A stretch of 40,859 nt of DNA from Cryobacterium sp. (GCF_025463825.1 NZ_JAODBG010000083.1:1-40859), one strand, 5' to 3'; shown: positions 17,491 to 26,714, counted from the stretch's first letter. Notes: generated from the letters alone by a model not told the origin. Numbers and translations are program-made.

Positions 17491-18978
17491 ATGACCGTTC
17501 CCCGTATTTCCGTGTCCAGAGCCCCCTCGATCGAATCGACCGCCGACGTTCTCGTCGTGGGTGCGGTGCAATCGCCCGACGGTCCGGTCCTGTTCGCCGA
17601 CCCGGGCTTCGAAGCTCTCGCGGACCAGTTCGCTGCCGTCGCGGTGACCGGCGCCAAGGACCAGGTCGTGCGTTTCGCCCCCGTCGCTGGCGCCGCACGC
17701 AGCATCGCCGTCGTCGGGCTCGGTTCCGACGCTTCCGTGGACGCGTTGCGCTACGCGGCCGGTTCGGCCGCGCGTCAGCTGACCGGCGCGGCCACGCTGG
17801 CCTTCGGATTTCCCGTCACGGATGCCGACCAGGCCGCCGCGGTGCTCGAGGGCGCCGCCCTCGGGGCGTACGCGTTCACCAGCTACCGCAAGGCCTCCCT
17901 GGCCGCCACCAAACTCCCCGCCGGGAACATTACGGTGCACACCGGACAGGCCGCCGCTGACGCCGTCGAGCGGGCCGGCATCGTTGCCGACGCGGTGAGC
18001 ATGGTCAAGGACCTCGTCAACACTCCTCCGCTCGACCTGTACCCTGAGTCGCTCGCGGCGCTCGCCGCCGCCGCCGCCGACGGCCTGCCGGTCAGGCTCA
18101 CGGTGTGGGACGAGGACCAGCTCGCGGCTGACGGCTTCGGGGGCATCGCGGGCGTCGGCAAGGGCTCGACCCGGCCGCCCCGATTGGTGAAGGTGAGCTA
18201 CGACCCCATCGAGGCGACGAAGCACCTTGCCCTGGTGGGCAAGGGCATCACGTTCGACACCGGCGGGCTGTCCCTCAAGCCGCCGGCCTCGATGGTCGGC
18301 ATGAAATACGACATGACCGGTGCGGCGACGGTCCTGGCCGTGACGCTGGCGGCCGCGCGCCTCCGGCTGCCGGTGCGGATCACCGCCTGGCTCTGCATCG
18401 CCGAGAACATGCCCTCCGGGTCGGCGATCCGGCCCAACGATGTGCTGAGCATGCGCGGCGGGCGCACCGTCGAGGTCCTCAACACGGATGCGGAGGGCCG
18501 CCTGGTCCTCGCTGACGGCCTCGTTGCCGCCGGGGAAGAAAACCCCGACGCGATCATCGATGTCGCCACGCTCACCGGCGCGGCCATGGTGGCGCTGGGC
18601 ACTCGGTATTCCGCCGTCCTCGGCGACGATGACCTCGTCGCCACAGTCCTGGCGGCCAGCAAGGCCGAGGGTGAACTGGCCTGGCCGATGCCGATGCCGG
18701 AGGAACTCCGTGCGCTGCTGAACTCCGACGTCGCCGACATCGCCAACGCGAAGATCGGCAACACCGGCGGCGGAATGCTCCTCGCGGCGGTGTTCCTGCG
18801 CGAATTCATCCCCACCGTCGGTGAGGGTCCCGACGCACGGGCGATCCCCTGGGCACACCTGGACATCGCCGGCAGCGCCCAGCTGGTCGGCGGCGGGCTC
18901 GGCTTCACCGCCGCAGGCCCGACCGGTGTGACCGTCCGGACCCTGCTGCGACTGGCCGAGGACTTTTCGCGCCCGTAG
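17491..18978 (+). CDS. pepA: Leucyl aminopeptidase (M17)
   Basis: This 495-aa di-zinc cytosolic aminopeptidase releases N-terminal residues from peptides and contributes to protein turnover. The variable N-terminal domain (about 1-175) is followed by the M17 catalytic domain. The signatures are LVGKGITFDTGGLSLKPP (metal Lys and Asp), MKYDMTGAATVL (metal Asp), and the family stamp NTDAEGRLVLADGL (Asp, Glu, Arg). Length is typical of hexameric PepA. ATG 17491 appears leaderless. A short GGCAGGGA hairpin follows the stop. M. tuberculosis PepB (Rv2213, as I recall) occupies the same position just before the E2 gene. Confidence 0.96.
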   Translation: MTVPRISVSRAPSIESTADVLVVGAVQSPDGPVLFADPGFEALADQFAAVAVTGAKDQVVRFAPVAGAARSIAVVGLGSDASVDALRYAAGSAARQLTGAATLAFGFPVTDADQAAAVLEGAALGAYAFTSYRKASLAATKLPAGNITVHTGQAAADAVERAGIVADAVSMVKDLVNTPPLDLYPESLAALAAAAADGLPVRLTVWDEDQLAADGFGGIAGVGKGSTRPPRLVKVSYDPIEATKHLALVGKGITFDTGGLSLKPPASMVGMKYDMTGAATVLAVTLAAARLRLPVRITAWLCIAENMPSGSAIRPNDVLSMRGGRTVEVLNTDAEGRLVLADGLVAAGEENPDAIIDVATLTGAAMVALGTRYSAVLGDDDLVATVLAASKAEGELAWPMPMPEELRALLNSDVADIANAKIGNTGGGMLLAAVFLREFIPTVGEGPDARAIPWAHLDIAGSAQLVGGGLGFTAAGPTGVTVRTLLRLAEDFSRP

Positions 18979-18990
18979 TAAGGTCGTATA

Positions 18991-19008
18991 GGCAGGGAAA
19001 TCCCTGCC
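18991..19008. terminator. Short hairpin after pepA
   Basis: GGCAGGGA (18991-18998) and TCCCTGCC (19001-19008) form a perfect 8-bp inverted repeat with a very short loop, 12 nt after the pepA stop. There is no T run, so it is a weak terminator candidate or an attenuator ahead of lpdA. Confidence 0.45.
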
Positions 19009-19085
19009 GTTCAACGCCTGACCACGCACAACAATTGCGCTGGGCGGGCCGTGAAAGTGTATGTGATGCACGAGGGAGTATCTGG

Positions 19086-20459
19086 GTGTCTGAACAGAAT
19101 TTTGACCTTGTAGTTCTCGGCGGCGGCAGCGGCGGATACGCGGCCGCATTGCGCGCCGTTCAGCTCGGCCTGACCGTCGGCCTGATCGAGAAGGACAAGC
19201 TCGGTGGGACCTGCCTGCACGTCGGCTGCATCCCGACCAAGGCTCTGCTGCACTCGGCCGAGGTTGCCGATGTCAGCCGCGAGTCGTCGAAATACGGTGT
19301 CACGACATCGTTCGAGGGCATCGACATGGCCGCCGTCACCGCCTTCCGCGAGGGCATCGTCGCCAGCAAGTTCCGCGGCCTGCAGGGCCTGGTCAAGGCT
19401 CGCGGCATCACCGTGATCTCCGGCGAGGGCCACCTCATCTCCCCCACGACCGTGCAGGTCGGCGAGGACACCATCGTCGGTAAGAACGTGGTCCTGGCGA
19501 CCGGTTCATACTCCCGCTCGCTGCCGGGCCTGACCATCGAGGGCCGTGTCATCACGAGCGAGCAGGCCCTCGAGCTCAACTACGTTCCCAAGAAGGTCGC
19601 CGTGCTCGGCGGCGGCGTCATCGGCGTCGAGTTCGCCAGCGTCTGGAAGTCCTTTGGCGCCGACGTCACCATCATCGAGGCCCTGCCGCACCTGGCACCC
19701 AACGAAGAAGAATCCGTCTCCAAGCAGCTCGAGCGGGCCTTCCGCAAGCGCGGTATCAACTTCTCCCTCGGAGTGCGGTTCCAGTCGGTCACGCAGGACG
19801 ACTCCGGCGTCGTCGTGACGCTCGAGAACGGCACCACCATCGAGGCCGAGCTGCTGCTCGTCGCCGTCGGTCGCGGCCCGTCCACCGCGGGCCTCGGCTT
19901 CGAAGAGGCCGGCATCACCATGGACCGCGGCTTCGTCCTCACCGATGAGCGCCTTGCCACCAACATCCCCGGCGTCTACGCCGTCGGCGACATCGTTCCC
20001 GGCCTGCAGCTCGCGCACCGCGGCTTCCAGCAGGGCATCTTCGTCGCAGAGGAGATCGCGGGCCTGTCCCCGATCGTCGTGGACGACCTGAACATCCCCA
20101 AGGTCACCTACTGCGACCCCGAGATCGCGTCGGTCGGTTACACCGAGGCCAAGGCCGTCGCCAAGTTCGGCGCCGACAAGGTCACCAGCTACGAATACAG
20201 CCTCGGCGGCAACGGCAAGAGCTCGATCCTCGGCACCACCGGGTCGATCAAGGTCGTGCGCGAGGCCGACGGTCCCATCATCGGCATCCACATGATCGGC
20301 GCCCGCGTCGGCGAACTGATCGGTGAAGGCCAGCTCATCGTGAACTGGGAAGCGTACCCGGAGGACCTCGCGCCGCTCCTGCATGCGCACCCCACCCAGA
20401 ACGAAGCACTCGGCGAGGCCTTCCTGGCCCTGGCCGGCAAGCCACTGCACGCCATGTAG
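19086..20459 (+). CDS. lpdA: Dihydrolipoyl dehydrogenase (E3)
   Basis: This 457-aa flavoprotein reoxidises dihydrolipoyl groups of 2-oxoacid dehydrogenase complexes with NAD+. It shows the FAD-binding LVVLGGGSGGYAAALRA, the redox-active disulfide GGTCLHVGCIPTKALLH, the NAD-binding VAVLGGGVIGVEFASV, and the FAD motif GVYAVGDIVPG. The C-terminal interface has the catalytic HAHPTQNEALGEAF (His-Glu pair). The GTG start at 19086 gives SEQNFDLVVLGGG directly before the FAD fold. It lies 68 bp upstream of the E2 gene, implying a shared pathway and likely cotranscription. E3 can also serve pyruvate dehydrogenase and the glycine cleavage system. Confidence 0.96.
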   Translation: MSEQNFDLVVLGGGSGGYAAALRAVQLGLTVGLIEKDKLGGTCLHVGCIPTKALLHSAEVADVSRESSKYGVTTSFEGIDMAAVTAFREGIVASKFRGLQGLVKARGITVISGEGHLISPTTVQVGEDTIVGKNVVLATGSYSRSLPGLTIEGRVITSEQALELNYVPKKVAVLGGGVIGVEFASVWKSFGADVTIIEALPHLAPNEEESVSKQLERAFRKRGINFSLGVRFQSVTQDDSGVVVTLENGTTIEAELLLVAVGRGPSTAGLGFEEAGITMDRGFVLTDERLATNIPGVYAVGDIVPGLQLAHRGFQQGIFVAEEIAGLSPIVVDDLNIPKVTYCDPEIASVGYTEAKAVAKFGADKVTSYEYSLGGNGKSSILGTTGSIKVVREADGPIIGIHMIGARVGELIGEGQLIVNWEAYPEDLAPLLHAHPTQNEALGEAFLALAGKPLHAM

Positions 20460-20527
20460 CCCGTCGTGGGCACAGAGATTCTCACTAACATTGGTCAGAC
20501 ATTAATGGTTTCAAAGGAGACAAACGC

Positions 20528-21973
20528 ATGAGCGAATCCGTCAACCTCCCGGCACTCGGAGAGAGTGTCACAGAAGGTACGGTCACCCGCTGGCTCAAGA
20601 ACGTGGGAGACCGCGTCGAAGTCGACGAACCGCTGCTCGAGGTGTCGACCGACAAGGTCGACACCGAGATCCCATCCCCCATCGCCGGCATCATCGAAGC
20701 CATCCTCGTGCAGGAAGACGAGACCGTCGAGGTCGGAACTCCGCTCGTGACCATCGGCGACGGTTCCGCACCAGCTGCTGCCCCCGAAGCGGAAGCTCCC
20801 GCCGCCGAGACTCCTGCCTCGCAGGAGCCCGCCGGCTACGAGGCTCCCGCGCCGGAGGACGAAGTCGCACCCGCGCCTGCCGAGGTGCCCTCCACGGACG
20901 CTCCGGCACCCGAGGAAGCTCCCGCGGCCGTTGCACCGCCCGCTCCGGCCGCCGTCGAGCCGCCGCCCGCCGCAGCCGCACCGCCGGCACCCGCCGCACC
21001 GGCACCCGCCGCCGCACCGGCACCCGCCGCCGCGCCGGCACCCGCTGCCCCGGCTGGACCGACTCGCGGAGCACACGCCGGCCCCAGCGGTTACGTCACC
21101 CCCATCGTCCGCAAGCTCGCGAACGAGGCCGGCGTCGACCTGTCCACGATCACCGGCACCGGTGTCGGCGGACGCATCCGCAAGCAGGACATCGAGGCCG
21201 CGGCCGCCGGTTCGGCAGCCGCCCCGGCCGAGGCCGCTGTCGTCGTCGAGGTGTCGCCGCTGCGCGGAACCACCCAGCCGATGTCGCGCCTGCGCAAGGT
21301 CGTCGCCGAGCGTGCCGTTGCGTCCATGCAGCAGACCGCCCAGCTGACCACCGTCGTCGAGGTGGATGTGACCCGCGTCGCGATGCTTCGCGACGAGGTC
21401 AAGGTCTCCTTCCAGGAGAAGACCGGCAACAAGCTGTCCTTCCTGCCCTTCTTCGCCCTGGCCGCGGCCGAGGCACTGAAGTCGAACCCGATCATCAACG
21501 CCACCGTTGACGGCACCTCGATCGTGTACCCGGCGCAGGAGAACATGAGCAACGCCGTGGACACCGAGCGCGGCCTGCTCACGCCGGTCATCCGTGATGC
21601 CGGGGAACTGGACCTGGCCGGTTTCGCCGCCCAGATCGCGGACCTGGCGGCACGCACCCGTGACAACAAGCTCAAGCCCGACGAGCTGTCCGGCGGCACC
21701 TTCACGCTGACCAACACGGGTTCGCGCGGCGCGCTGTTCGACACCCCGGTGGTCTTCCTGCCGCAGAGCGCGATCCTCGGCACCGGAGTCGTCTACAAGA
21801 AGCCCATCGTCGTCAGCGACAAGGGCCTTGACTCCATCGCGATTCGCTCCACGGTGTTCCTGGCGCTCTCCTACGACCACCGCATCATCGATGGAGCGGA
21901 CGCCTCGCGCTTCCTCACCACGATGAAGGCGCGGCTGGAAGCCGGAGCGTTCGAGGCCAACCTCGGCATCTAG
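20528..21973 (+). CDS. sucB: 2-oxoacid dehydrogenase E2, dihydrolipoamide acyltransferase (2-oxoglutarate type)
   Basis: This is a 481-aa E2 core protein. A single lipoyl domain covers residues 1-80, with the lipoylated Lys in [14 protein letters not shown] ~95-residue Ala/Pro swinging linker follows. The peripheral subunit-binding domain is near 193-230 ([31 protein letters not shown]). The acyltransferase domain ends with the catalytic [17 protein letters not shown]. Annotation as SucB follows the usual actinobacterial naming; many actinobacteria use this E2 for pyruvate dehydrogenase as well, so DlaT/AceF is possible. It follows lpdA, and lipB-lipA, which make its cofactor, lie 1.8 kb on. 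Confidence 0.93.
   Translation: MSESVNLPALGESVTEGTVTRWLKNVGDRVEVDEPLLEVSTDKVDTEIPSPIAGIIEAILVQEDETVEVGTPLVTIGDGSAPAAAPEAEAPAAETPASQEPAGYEAPAPEDEVAPAPAEVPSTDAPAPEEAPAAVAPPAPAAVEPPPAAAAPPAPAAPAPAAAPAPAAAPAPAAPAGPTRGAHAGPSGYVTPIVRKLANEAGVDLSTITGTGVGGRIRKQDIEAAAAGSAAAPAEAAVVVEVSPLRGTTQPMSRLRKVVAERAVASMQQTAQLTTVVEVDVTRVAMLRDEVKVSFQEKTGNKLSFLPFFALAAAEALKSNPIINATVDGTSIVYPAQENMSNAVDTERGLLTPVIRDAGELDLAGFAAQIADLAARTRDNKLKPDELSGGTFTLTNTGSRGALFDTPVVFLPQSAILGTGVVYKKPIVVSDKGLDSIAIRSTVFLALSYDHRIIDGADASRFLTTMKARLEAGAFEANLGI
20996..21049 (+). repeat. Three 18-bp tandem repeats in the E2 linker
   Basis: Three copies of an 18-bp unit beginning GCACCGGCACCC (20996-21013, 21014-21031, 21032-21049; the last diverges slightly) encode APAPAA repeats of the flexible linker. 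Copy number could vary between strains by slippage without breaking the frame. Confidence 0.8.
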
Positions 21974-22016
21974 TAGTCCCGCACGACCCTGTTCGGCGCA
22001 CCGACCGCAGCCACGG

Positions 22017-23597
22017 TCAGTAGTCGAAGAGTTCGCGTAGTCGCCAACCGGCCTCGCCCTTGATCACCAGGGCAGAGGCCGGTTGTGCGTTAACGCCGGC
22101 CCCAGCCTCCAGCACGACCAGCGCCGAATTGCCGGTGTGCTCCTGTACCCGCGCTGTGAACCGAGCCAACGGGTCGGCCTCCGGCGCTGCGGCGTCCGGT
22201 GCTGCGGTGCGGGCATCATCGCCCTGCAGCTGCCGGATGCGGTACCCGTCTGCTGCCATCGCGACCGAACCGTGCTGGTCGACGCCGTCGAGGCACAAGA
22301 CCGACACGTGCGCGAGGCAGACATCCCGCAGGCGCAGGAGCTCCAGCACGGCGGCCGCCGGATCGTCCCCCTCCAGAATGCTCGGGTCTGATGTGGAGGG
22401 GTCCGCCCCGTCGGCGCCTGTCCCGTCGGGGCCTGTCCCGTCGGGGTCCGTCGCGGCGGGGTCGGACGCCGGCGGACTCGCCACGACGCCCCCGGCGCCC
22501 TCGCCCGGCAGGAGGGAGAGCGCCCCGAAACCTCCGACCGAGATGACGGCCGCCAGCCCGGCCGCCAGCAGCAACGGTCGAGCGCCGGGGAGACGGGCGA
22601 ACCGGGATCCTCGTTCCCGCCGTCGGAACGAACCAAGCCGTCCGGCCTGCGCCACCACGTTTCGAGCAGCGCTTCCCAGCGGCGTGCCCCCGACCCAGCG
22701 ACCGACGCGCGCCAGCACCGGCAGCCCGGAGCCCGCCGCTGCCGGCGCCGGCGCAGCCGACGCCGACACCGACACCGGCGCCAGCCGGGGCCGCCCGGCC
22801 GGTGCCGGCGCGTTCATCGCTCGGGGCACGACGTCCGCCACCATGCCGGTCTCGGCATCCGGCGCGGCTCCCGGAACGGCGCCGCGGACCGGGCCGGCCG
22901 GCGCCCACGCGAACAGGGCGGCCTCCAGGCCCACCAGTGTTGCCGGAAAGGGGCGCGTCAGCACCGCGGATTCGAATTCCGCCACCAGGGCCGGAGCCCG
23001 AGAGGCCGCGGCATCGTCGGGATCCAGGAACTCCAGCAACGCGTGCAGGAACCGGGCGAGACCCACGGCGTCATCCCGCCGGGTCGCCACGCCGGCCACT
23101 CCGCCGGGCAGGTCGGCCAGGCTGCCCAGGCCGAGGAGGACCGGGCGACCCCGGTCGTCGAATCGCACACCCGACGGCCGCACCAGCGGCAAGCTGAGTC
23201 CCACATCGTGCACGGCCTGCAGGCATGCTGTGGCCGTGGCCGCCACAGTGACGACCTCGGCGGCGCCGATCCGGCCTCGCACCGCAAGCAGGCGATTCAG
23301 CGCCAGCCCGGGAAGGTGCGCCAGGACCAGGCAGACCCTGCCATCGGGCGTCGTCGCCACGTCGTCGAGACGGGGCAGCGCCCCCGGGGCCGAGGACAGC
23401 ATGGCGTGCACCTCGCGCCCGATCCCGGTCGGGTCGGTCCCGTGCCGGAAGACCTTCAGCACGACCGGCACGCTGGACCTCCCCTCCGTCGAGGCCTGCG
23501 CCAGGAACACCTCCGCCCGGCTGTCCGACCCGATTCTGCGGGTCAGTCGGTGCCCGACCAGAGCGCCGGTGCCGACCCGGACCGTCGTGTCCGCCAT
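22017..23597 (-). CDS. Predicted membrane pseudokinase with extracytoplasmic domain
   Basis: This 526-aa protein has an N-terminal Ser/Thr kinase-like domain (about 10-260). VPVVLKVF keeps the beta-3 Lys and GREVHAML could provide the alpha-C Glu. The glycine loop is degenerate (IGSDSRAEVF). The catalytic HRD loop reads LPLVRPSGVRFDD, losing the Asp, and DFG is replaced by LLGLGS. Phosphotransfer is therefore unlikely. An Ala/Pro-rich basic linker leads to one transmembrane helix (about 338-362). Next come an Asp/Gly/Pro-rich linker and a C-terminal outer domain (about 395-526) ending KGEAGWRLRELFDY. ATG 23597 has a GGAGG Shine-Dalgarno. It is convergent with sucB and divergent from lipB. The role is unknown; sensing or scaffolding is inference. 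Confidence 0.75.
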   Translation of the reverse strand: MADTTVRVGTGALVGHRLTRRIGSDSRAEVFLAQASTEGRSSVPVVLKVFRHGTDPTGIGREVHAMLSSAPGALPRLDDVATTPDGRVCLVLAHLPGLALNRLLAVRGRIGAAEVVTVAATATACLQAVHDVGLSLPLVRPSGVRFDDRGRPVLLGLGSLADLPGGVAGVATRRDDAVGLARFLHALLEFLDPDDAAASRAPALVAEFESAVLTRPFPATLVGLEAALFAWAPAGPVRGAVPGAAPDAETGMVADVVPRAMNAPAPAGRPRLAPVSVSASAAPAPAAAGSGLPVLARVGRWVGGTPLGSAARNVVAQAGRLGSFRRRERGSRFARLPGARPLLLAAGLAAVISVGGFGALSLLPGEGAGGVVASPPASDPAATDPDGTGPDGTGADGADPSTSDPSILEGDDPAAAVLELLRLRDVCLAHVSVLCLDGVDQHGSVAMAADGYRIRQLQGDDARTAAPDAAAPEADPLARFTARVQEHTGNSALVVLEAGAGVNAQPASALVIKGEAGWRLRELFDY

Positions 23598-23733
23598 GTC
23601 CCATCCTCCGTCCGCCCGGTACCGGTGTACCGGGACCACCGGCCCAGCGTGCCAGCCACGCCGGCTCCCCGCGGCCCGACGGGTTGTTCTGCGGCAATCG
23701 GCCGGGCTGTGCGGCTGGGGAGGACCGGCCCGC

Positions 23734-23739
23734 TAGGCT
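23734..23739 (+). promoter_or_regulatory. Predicted leaderless -10 of lipB
   Basis: TAGGCT ends 6 nt before ATG 23746, with no Shine-Dalgarno in the gap. Confidence 0.55.
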
Positions 23740-23745
23740 GGCCGC

Positions 23746-24381
23746 ATGCTCGACTTTGTCGTCGCGGGGCTAAGCGCCAACTCCGTGCCGTATTGCGAGG
23801 GCCTTGAGCTCCAGCGCGCCGTCCATGGCACGGTGGTGTCCGGTCAACGACCGAACACCGTCCTGCTCCTCGAACATCCCGCCGTGTACACGGCCGGCAA
23901 ACGCACCCAGCCCCAGGACCGTCCCACCGACGGCACCCCGGTCGTGGATGTCGACCGCGGCGGCCGGATCACCTGGCACGGCCCCGGGCAACTGATCGGC
24001 TACCCGGTCCTGCGGCTGCCGGAGCCCCTCGATGTCGTTGGCTACGTGCGCCTGCTCGAGGACATCCTCATCGAGACGATCGCCGATTTCGGCATCGACG
24101 GTCGCCGGGTGCCCGGCCGCAGCGGCGTCTGGGTCGGTCCCGCCGGCGCGGAGGACAAGATCGCCGCCATCGGCATCCGGGTCGCCGACGGCGTCACGAT
24201 GCACGGCTTCGCGCTGAACTGCGACAACTCCCTCGAGCCGTACGAACGCATCATCGCGTGCGGTATCGCGGACGCCGGCGTCACCACGATGTCCAGGGTG
24301 CTCGGCCGCCCCGTTTCACCCGAGGACACCGTTCCGTCGCTCACAGCGCATTTCCGTGCCCGGTTCCTGGTGCCGGCATGA
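23746..24381 (+). CDS. lipB: Octanoyl-[acyl-carrier-protein]:protein N-octanoyltransferase
   Basis: This 211-aa cytoplasmic enzyme transfers octanoate from ACP to the lipoyl-domain lysine, the first step of lipoate assembly. Motifs seen are [32 protein letters not shown] (substrate pocket), KIAAIGIRV (catalytic Lys) and ERIIACGI (catalytic Cys), then the DPSL-like [13 protein letters not shown] tail. Its stop overlaps the lipA start (ATGA, 24378-24381), so the two are translationally coupled. Its obvious client in this window is the E2 protein SucB. Confidence 0.96.
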   Translation: MLDFVVAGLSANSVPYCEGLELQRAVHGTVVSGQRPNTVLLLEHPAVYTAGKRTQPQDRPTDGTPVVDVDRGGRITWHGPGQLIGYPVLRLPEPLDVVGYVRLLEDILIETIADFGIDGRRVPGRSGVWVGPAGAEDKIAAIGIRVADGVTMHGFALNCDNSLEPYERIIACGIADAGVTTMSRVLGRPVSPEDTVPSLTAHFRARFLVPA

Positions 24382-25364
24382 GCGCCGCGCCCGATGGCCG
24401 CCGGATGCTCCGGCTGGAGATCCGCAACGCCGCGACGCCGATCGAACGAAAGCCCGACTGGATCAAGACCCGGGCCCGGATGGGCCCGGAGTACCGCCAG
24501 CTGCAGGACCTCGTGAAGGCCGAGAACCTGCACACGGTGTGCCAGGAGGCTGCCTGCCCCAACATCTACGAGTGTTGGGAGGACCGCGAGGCCACCTTCC
24601 TCATCGGCGGCTCCCAGTGCACCAGGCGGTGCGACTTCTGCCAGATCGACACGGGCAAACCGGCCGACTACGACACCGACGAACCCCGCCGGGTCGCCGA
24701 ATCCGTCCTGGCCATGAACCTGCGCTACGCCACAGTGACCGGCGTCGCCAGGGACGACCTGCCCGACGAAGGCTCGTGGTTGTACGCGGAGACCATCAGG
24801 CAGATCCACCAGCACAGCCCGGGAACGGGAGTGGAAATCCTGGTGCCCGACTTCACCGGCAACGCGGCCCACCTGGCCGAGGTGTTCTCCGCCCGGCCGG
24901 AGGTCTTCGCCCACAACGTCGAAACCGTCCCACGCATTTTCAAGCGAATCCGCCCGGCCTTCCGCTACGACAGGTCGCTGGACGTGCTCAGCCAGGGCCG
25001 CGCCGCCGGACTCATCACCAAGTCCAACCTGATCCTGGGGATGGGCGAGGAACGCACCGAGGTGTCGCAGGCGCTGCGCGACCTTCATCAGGCCGGCACC
25101 GACATCATCACCATCACGCAATACCTGCGCCCGAGCCCTCGGCACCTGCCGGTCGCCAGGTGGGTCCGCCCCGAGGAATTCGTCGAACTCAAGCAGGAGG
25201 CCGAGGCGATCGGTTTCCTCGGGGTGCTGGCCGGGCCACTGGTGCGCTCCTCCTACCGGGCGGGCCGGCTCTGGGCACAGTCCATGGTCGCCACCGGGCG
25301 GGAGGTGCCGGAGCAGTTGCAGCACCTCGCCGATGCGACCCTGGGTTTCAGTCAGGCCGTTTGA
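24378..25364 (+). CDS. lipA: Lipoyl synthase (radical SAM)
   Basis: This 328-aa enzyme inserts two sulfurs into protein-bound octanoyl groups. Both [4Fe-4S] sites are visible: the auxiliary cluster [12 protein letters not shown] (CX4CX5C) and the radical-SAM cluster CTRRCDFC (CX3CX2C). The C-terminal RSSYRAGR contains the conserved Ser that ligates the auxiliary cluster in this family. The N-terminus [18 protein letters not shown] is normal for actinobacteria. The start is fixed by the 4-nt overlap with lipB. The operon probably ends here, since the following gene has its own -10 element 36 nt downstream. Confidence 0.97.
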   Translation: MSAAPDGRRMLRLEIRNAATPIERKPDWIKTRARMGPEYRQLQDLVKAENLHTVCQEAACPNIYECWEDREATFLIGGSQCTRRCDFCQIDTGKPADYDTDEPRRVAESVLAMNLRYATVTGVARDDLPDEGSWLYAETIRQIHQHSPGTGVEILVPDFTGNAAHLAEVFSARPEVFAHNVETVPRIFKRIRPAFRYDRSLDVLSQGRAAGLITKSNLILGMGEERTEVSQALRDLHQAGTDIITITQYLRPSPRHLPVARWVRPEEFVELKQEAEAIGFLGVLAGPLVRSSYRAGRLWAQSMVATGREVPEQLQHLADATLGFSQAV

Positions 25365-25400
25365 CCCATGAATCCGTCACTCACAGATCGACCGACTGGG

Positions 25401-25406
25401 TAGTCT
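25401..25406 (+). promoter_or_regulatory. Predicted leaderless -10 of the DUF4191 gene
   Basis: TAGTCT ends 7 nt before ATG 25414. There is no Shine-Dalgarno between the two. Confidence 0.5.
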
Positions 25407-25413
25407 TAGAACC

Positions 25414-26124
25414 ATGGCACGCAGCAAGGACAAGACTCCCCGCACCCCCAAAGAACCTGGCCGCTTGAAGCAAATGTGGCAGGTCTTCAAGATGACCAGG
25501 CGCTACGACTCGAACATCGTTCTGTTCATGGTCCTGGGCTTCCTGATTCCCGTCGTCGTGGCTCTGGGGTTGGCGCTGCTGCTCACCCCCGACAACGGGT
25601 TCACCATTGCCCTGTGGGTCGTCTCCGGGGTGCTCGCCGGCGTCCTCGCCATGCTGATCATCCTCGGCCGCCGCGCCGAGAAAGCGGCGTACTCCCAGAT
25701 CGAGGGCCAACCCGGCGCCGTCGGCGCGGTGCTGCGCTCCTCGCTGAAGCGCGGCTGGGTGGGCAGCGAAATGCCCGTCGCGGTCAACGGGAAGACCCAG
25801 GACGCCGTGTACCGTGCCGTCGGCCGGGGCGGTGTCGTCCTCATCATCGAGGGTCCCCGCACGCGCACGGCACGGATGGTGGACGAGGAACGACGTTCAG
25901 TGGCCAAGGTGGGCGGTAACGTCGCCGTCACCGTCATCGCCGTCGGCCCGGACTCCGACGCGGTCCCGCTGCACAAGCTGGCCCGCCGCCTGACCAAGAT
26001 CAAGCCGTCCCTGACCAAGGCCGAGGTCCTCGCGGTCAACAACCGGCTCAATTCCATCTCCAAGAAGCTACCGATCCCCAAGGGCGTCGACCCGACCAAG
26101 GCCCGGCCGCAGCGCGGCAACTAG
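25414..26124 (+). CDS. DUF4191 family membrane protein
   Basis: This 236-aa actinobacterial protein has unknown function. A basic N-terminus containing GRLKQMWQVFKMTRRYD precedes two transmembrane helices (about 31-55 and 60-84). Then comes a cytoplasmic domain with EKAAYSQIEGQPGAVGAVL, GRGGVVLIIEGPRTR and a Lys-rich end (KLARRLTKIKPSLTKAEVLAVNNRL). It sits between lipA and the RDD gene; the same order, lipB-lipA-DUF4191-RDD-glnA, is what I recall for M. tuberculosis Rv2217-Rv2220. This strong synteny implies a conserved but unproven role. Confidence 0.88.
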   Translation: MARSKDKTPRTPKEPGRLKQMWQVFKMTRRYDSNIVLFMVLGFLIPVVVALGLALLLTPDNGFTIALWVVSGVLAGVLAMLIILGRRAEKAAYSQIEGQPGAVGAVLRSSLKRGWVGSEMPVAVNGKTQDAVYRAVGRGGVVLIIEGPRTRTARMVDEERRSVAKVGGNVAVTVIAVGPDSDAVPLHKLARRLTKIKPSLTKAEVLAVNNRLNSISKKLPIPKGVDPTKARPQRGN

Positions 26125-26139
26125 CCGCCGCACGCAACA

Positions 26140-26181
26140 CACGACGAAGGGCACGGGGTGGACCCCGTGCCCTTCGTCGTG
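26140..26181. terminator. Bidirectional hairpin between DUF4191 and RDD genes
   Basis: A perfect 19-bp stem (26140-26158 with 26163-26181) closes a 4-nt TGGA loop, between two convergent genes. There is no T run, which is common for actinobacterial terminators. It is the longest perfect stem in the window. Confidence 0.8.
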
Positions 26182-26193
26182 CTCCGCAGGAAC

Positions 26194-26637
26194 CTAGCGG
26201 CGGATGAGGACCGTACCGGCGATCTTGTCGTGGAAGCCGCGCTGGTCGGAGTCCCACACCAGCGCGGGCACGGCCAGCCCGAGCAGTACCGAGCGCACGA
26301 CCGGACGCCACAGCCCCGCCCGGCCGCCGGTGAGGCTGATCAGCCGCAGGCCCAGCAGCCGGTGACCCACGCTGGCGCCGAATACGGCCAGCAGCAGTGC
26401 TTGCAGGGCCACGAAGACCGTGAGGACCACGAATTCGTCGTAGTCGAGCAGGGTGTAGCCCCAGATCAGGCAGGTGAGGGCGAGGGCGATGGCCCAGTCG
26501 ATGATCAGGGCCACGATCCGCCGTCCCGCCCGGCCCACAGAGTGCGGTCCCTCCCGGGGAAGGCCCAGCCGCTCCCCCGGCCAGTTGCTGGGCGGAAGCT
26601 GCCCGAAGGTGGTCGGTCTGGAGGGCGTCGAATTCAC
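26194..26637 (-). CDS. RDD family membrane protein
   Basis: This 147-aa protein has three transmembrane helices (about 40-60, 67-90 and 107-125). The family signature residues are in AGRRIVALIIDWAIALAL (Arg and Asp), HRLLGLRLI, and the terminal HDKIAGTVLIRR (Asp). Function is generally unknown; some RDD proteins act as transporters or ion exchangers. The GTG start at 26637 follows a TAAACT hexamer by 6 nt and looks leaderless. It is divergent from glnA, so its promoter faces the GlnR-type operator region, which could affect both genes. Confidence 0.87.
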   Translation of the reverse strand: MNSTPSRPTTFGQLPPSNWPGERLGLPREGPHSVGRAGRRIVALIIDWAIALALTCLIWGYTLLDYDEFVVLTVFVALQALLLAVFGASVGHRLLGLRLISLTGGRAGLWRPVVRSVLLGLAVPALVWDSDQRGFHDKIAGTVLIRR

Positions 26638-26643
26638 CCGATC

Positions 26644-26649
26644 AGTTTA
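26644..26649 (-). promoter_or_regulatory. Predicted leaderless -10 of the RDD gene
   Basis: TAAACT on the minus strand, 6 nt before GTG 26637. It lies 17 nt from the first GlnR-type half-site at 26666. Confidence 0.5.
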
Positions 26650-26665
26650 CCGAGCGAGCGCCTCT

Positions 26666-26714
26666 GTAACATGGACGAAACATAAGCGTCATTCTTAAGT
26701 AACTCGTCCGTAAT
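26666..26714 (+). promoter_or_regulatory. GlnR-type operator array upstream of glnA
   Basis: Five pentamers start exactly 11 bp apart: GTAAC (26666), GAAAC (26677), GTCAT (26688), GTAAC (26699) and GTAAT (26710), each separated by 6 nt. This matches the actinobacterial GlnR consensus gTnAC-n6-GaAAC repeated in tandem. It lies 70-118 bp upstream of the glnA start codon, as expected for nitrogen-responsive control of glutamine synthetase. The regulator gene is not in the window. Confidence 0.75.

Noticed and set aside
17404..19149. A 581-codon minus-strand open frame over pepA
   Set aside because: It is the antisense shadow of a clear M17 aminopeptidase.
20940..21060. Repetitive GC-rich units resembling a short tandem array
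   Set aside because: They encode the Ala/Pro linker of the E2 protein; there are no spacers as in CRISPR.
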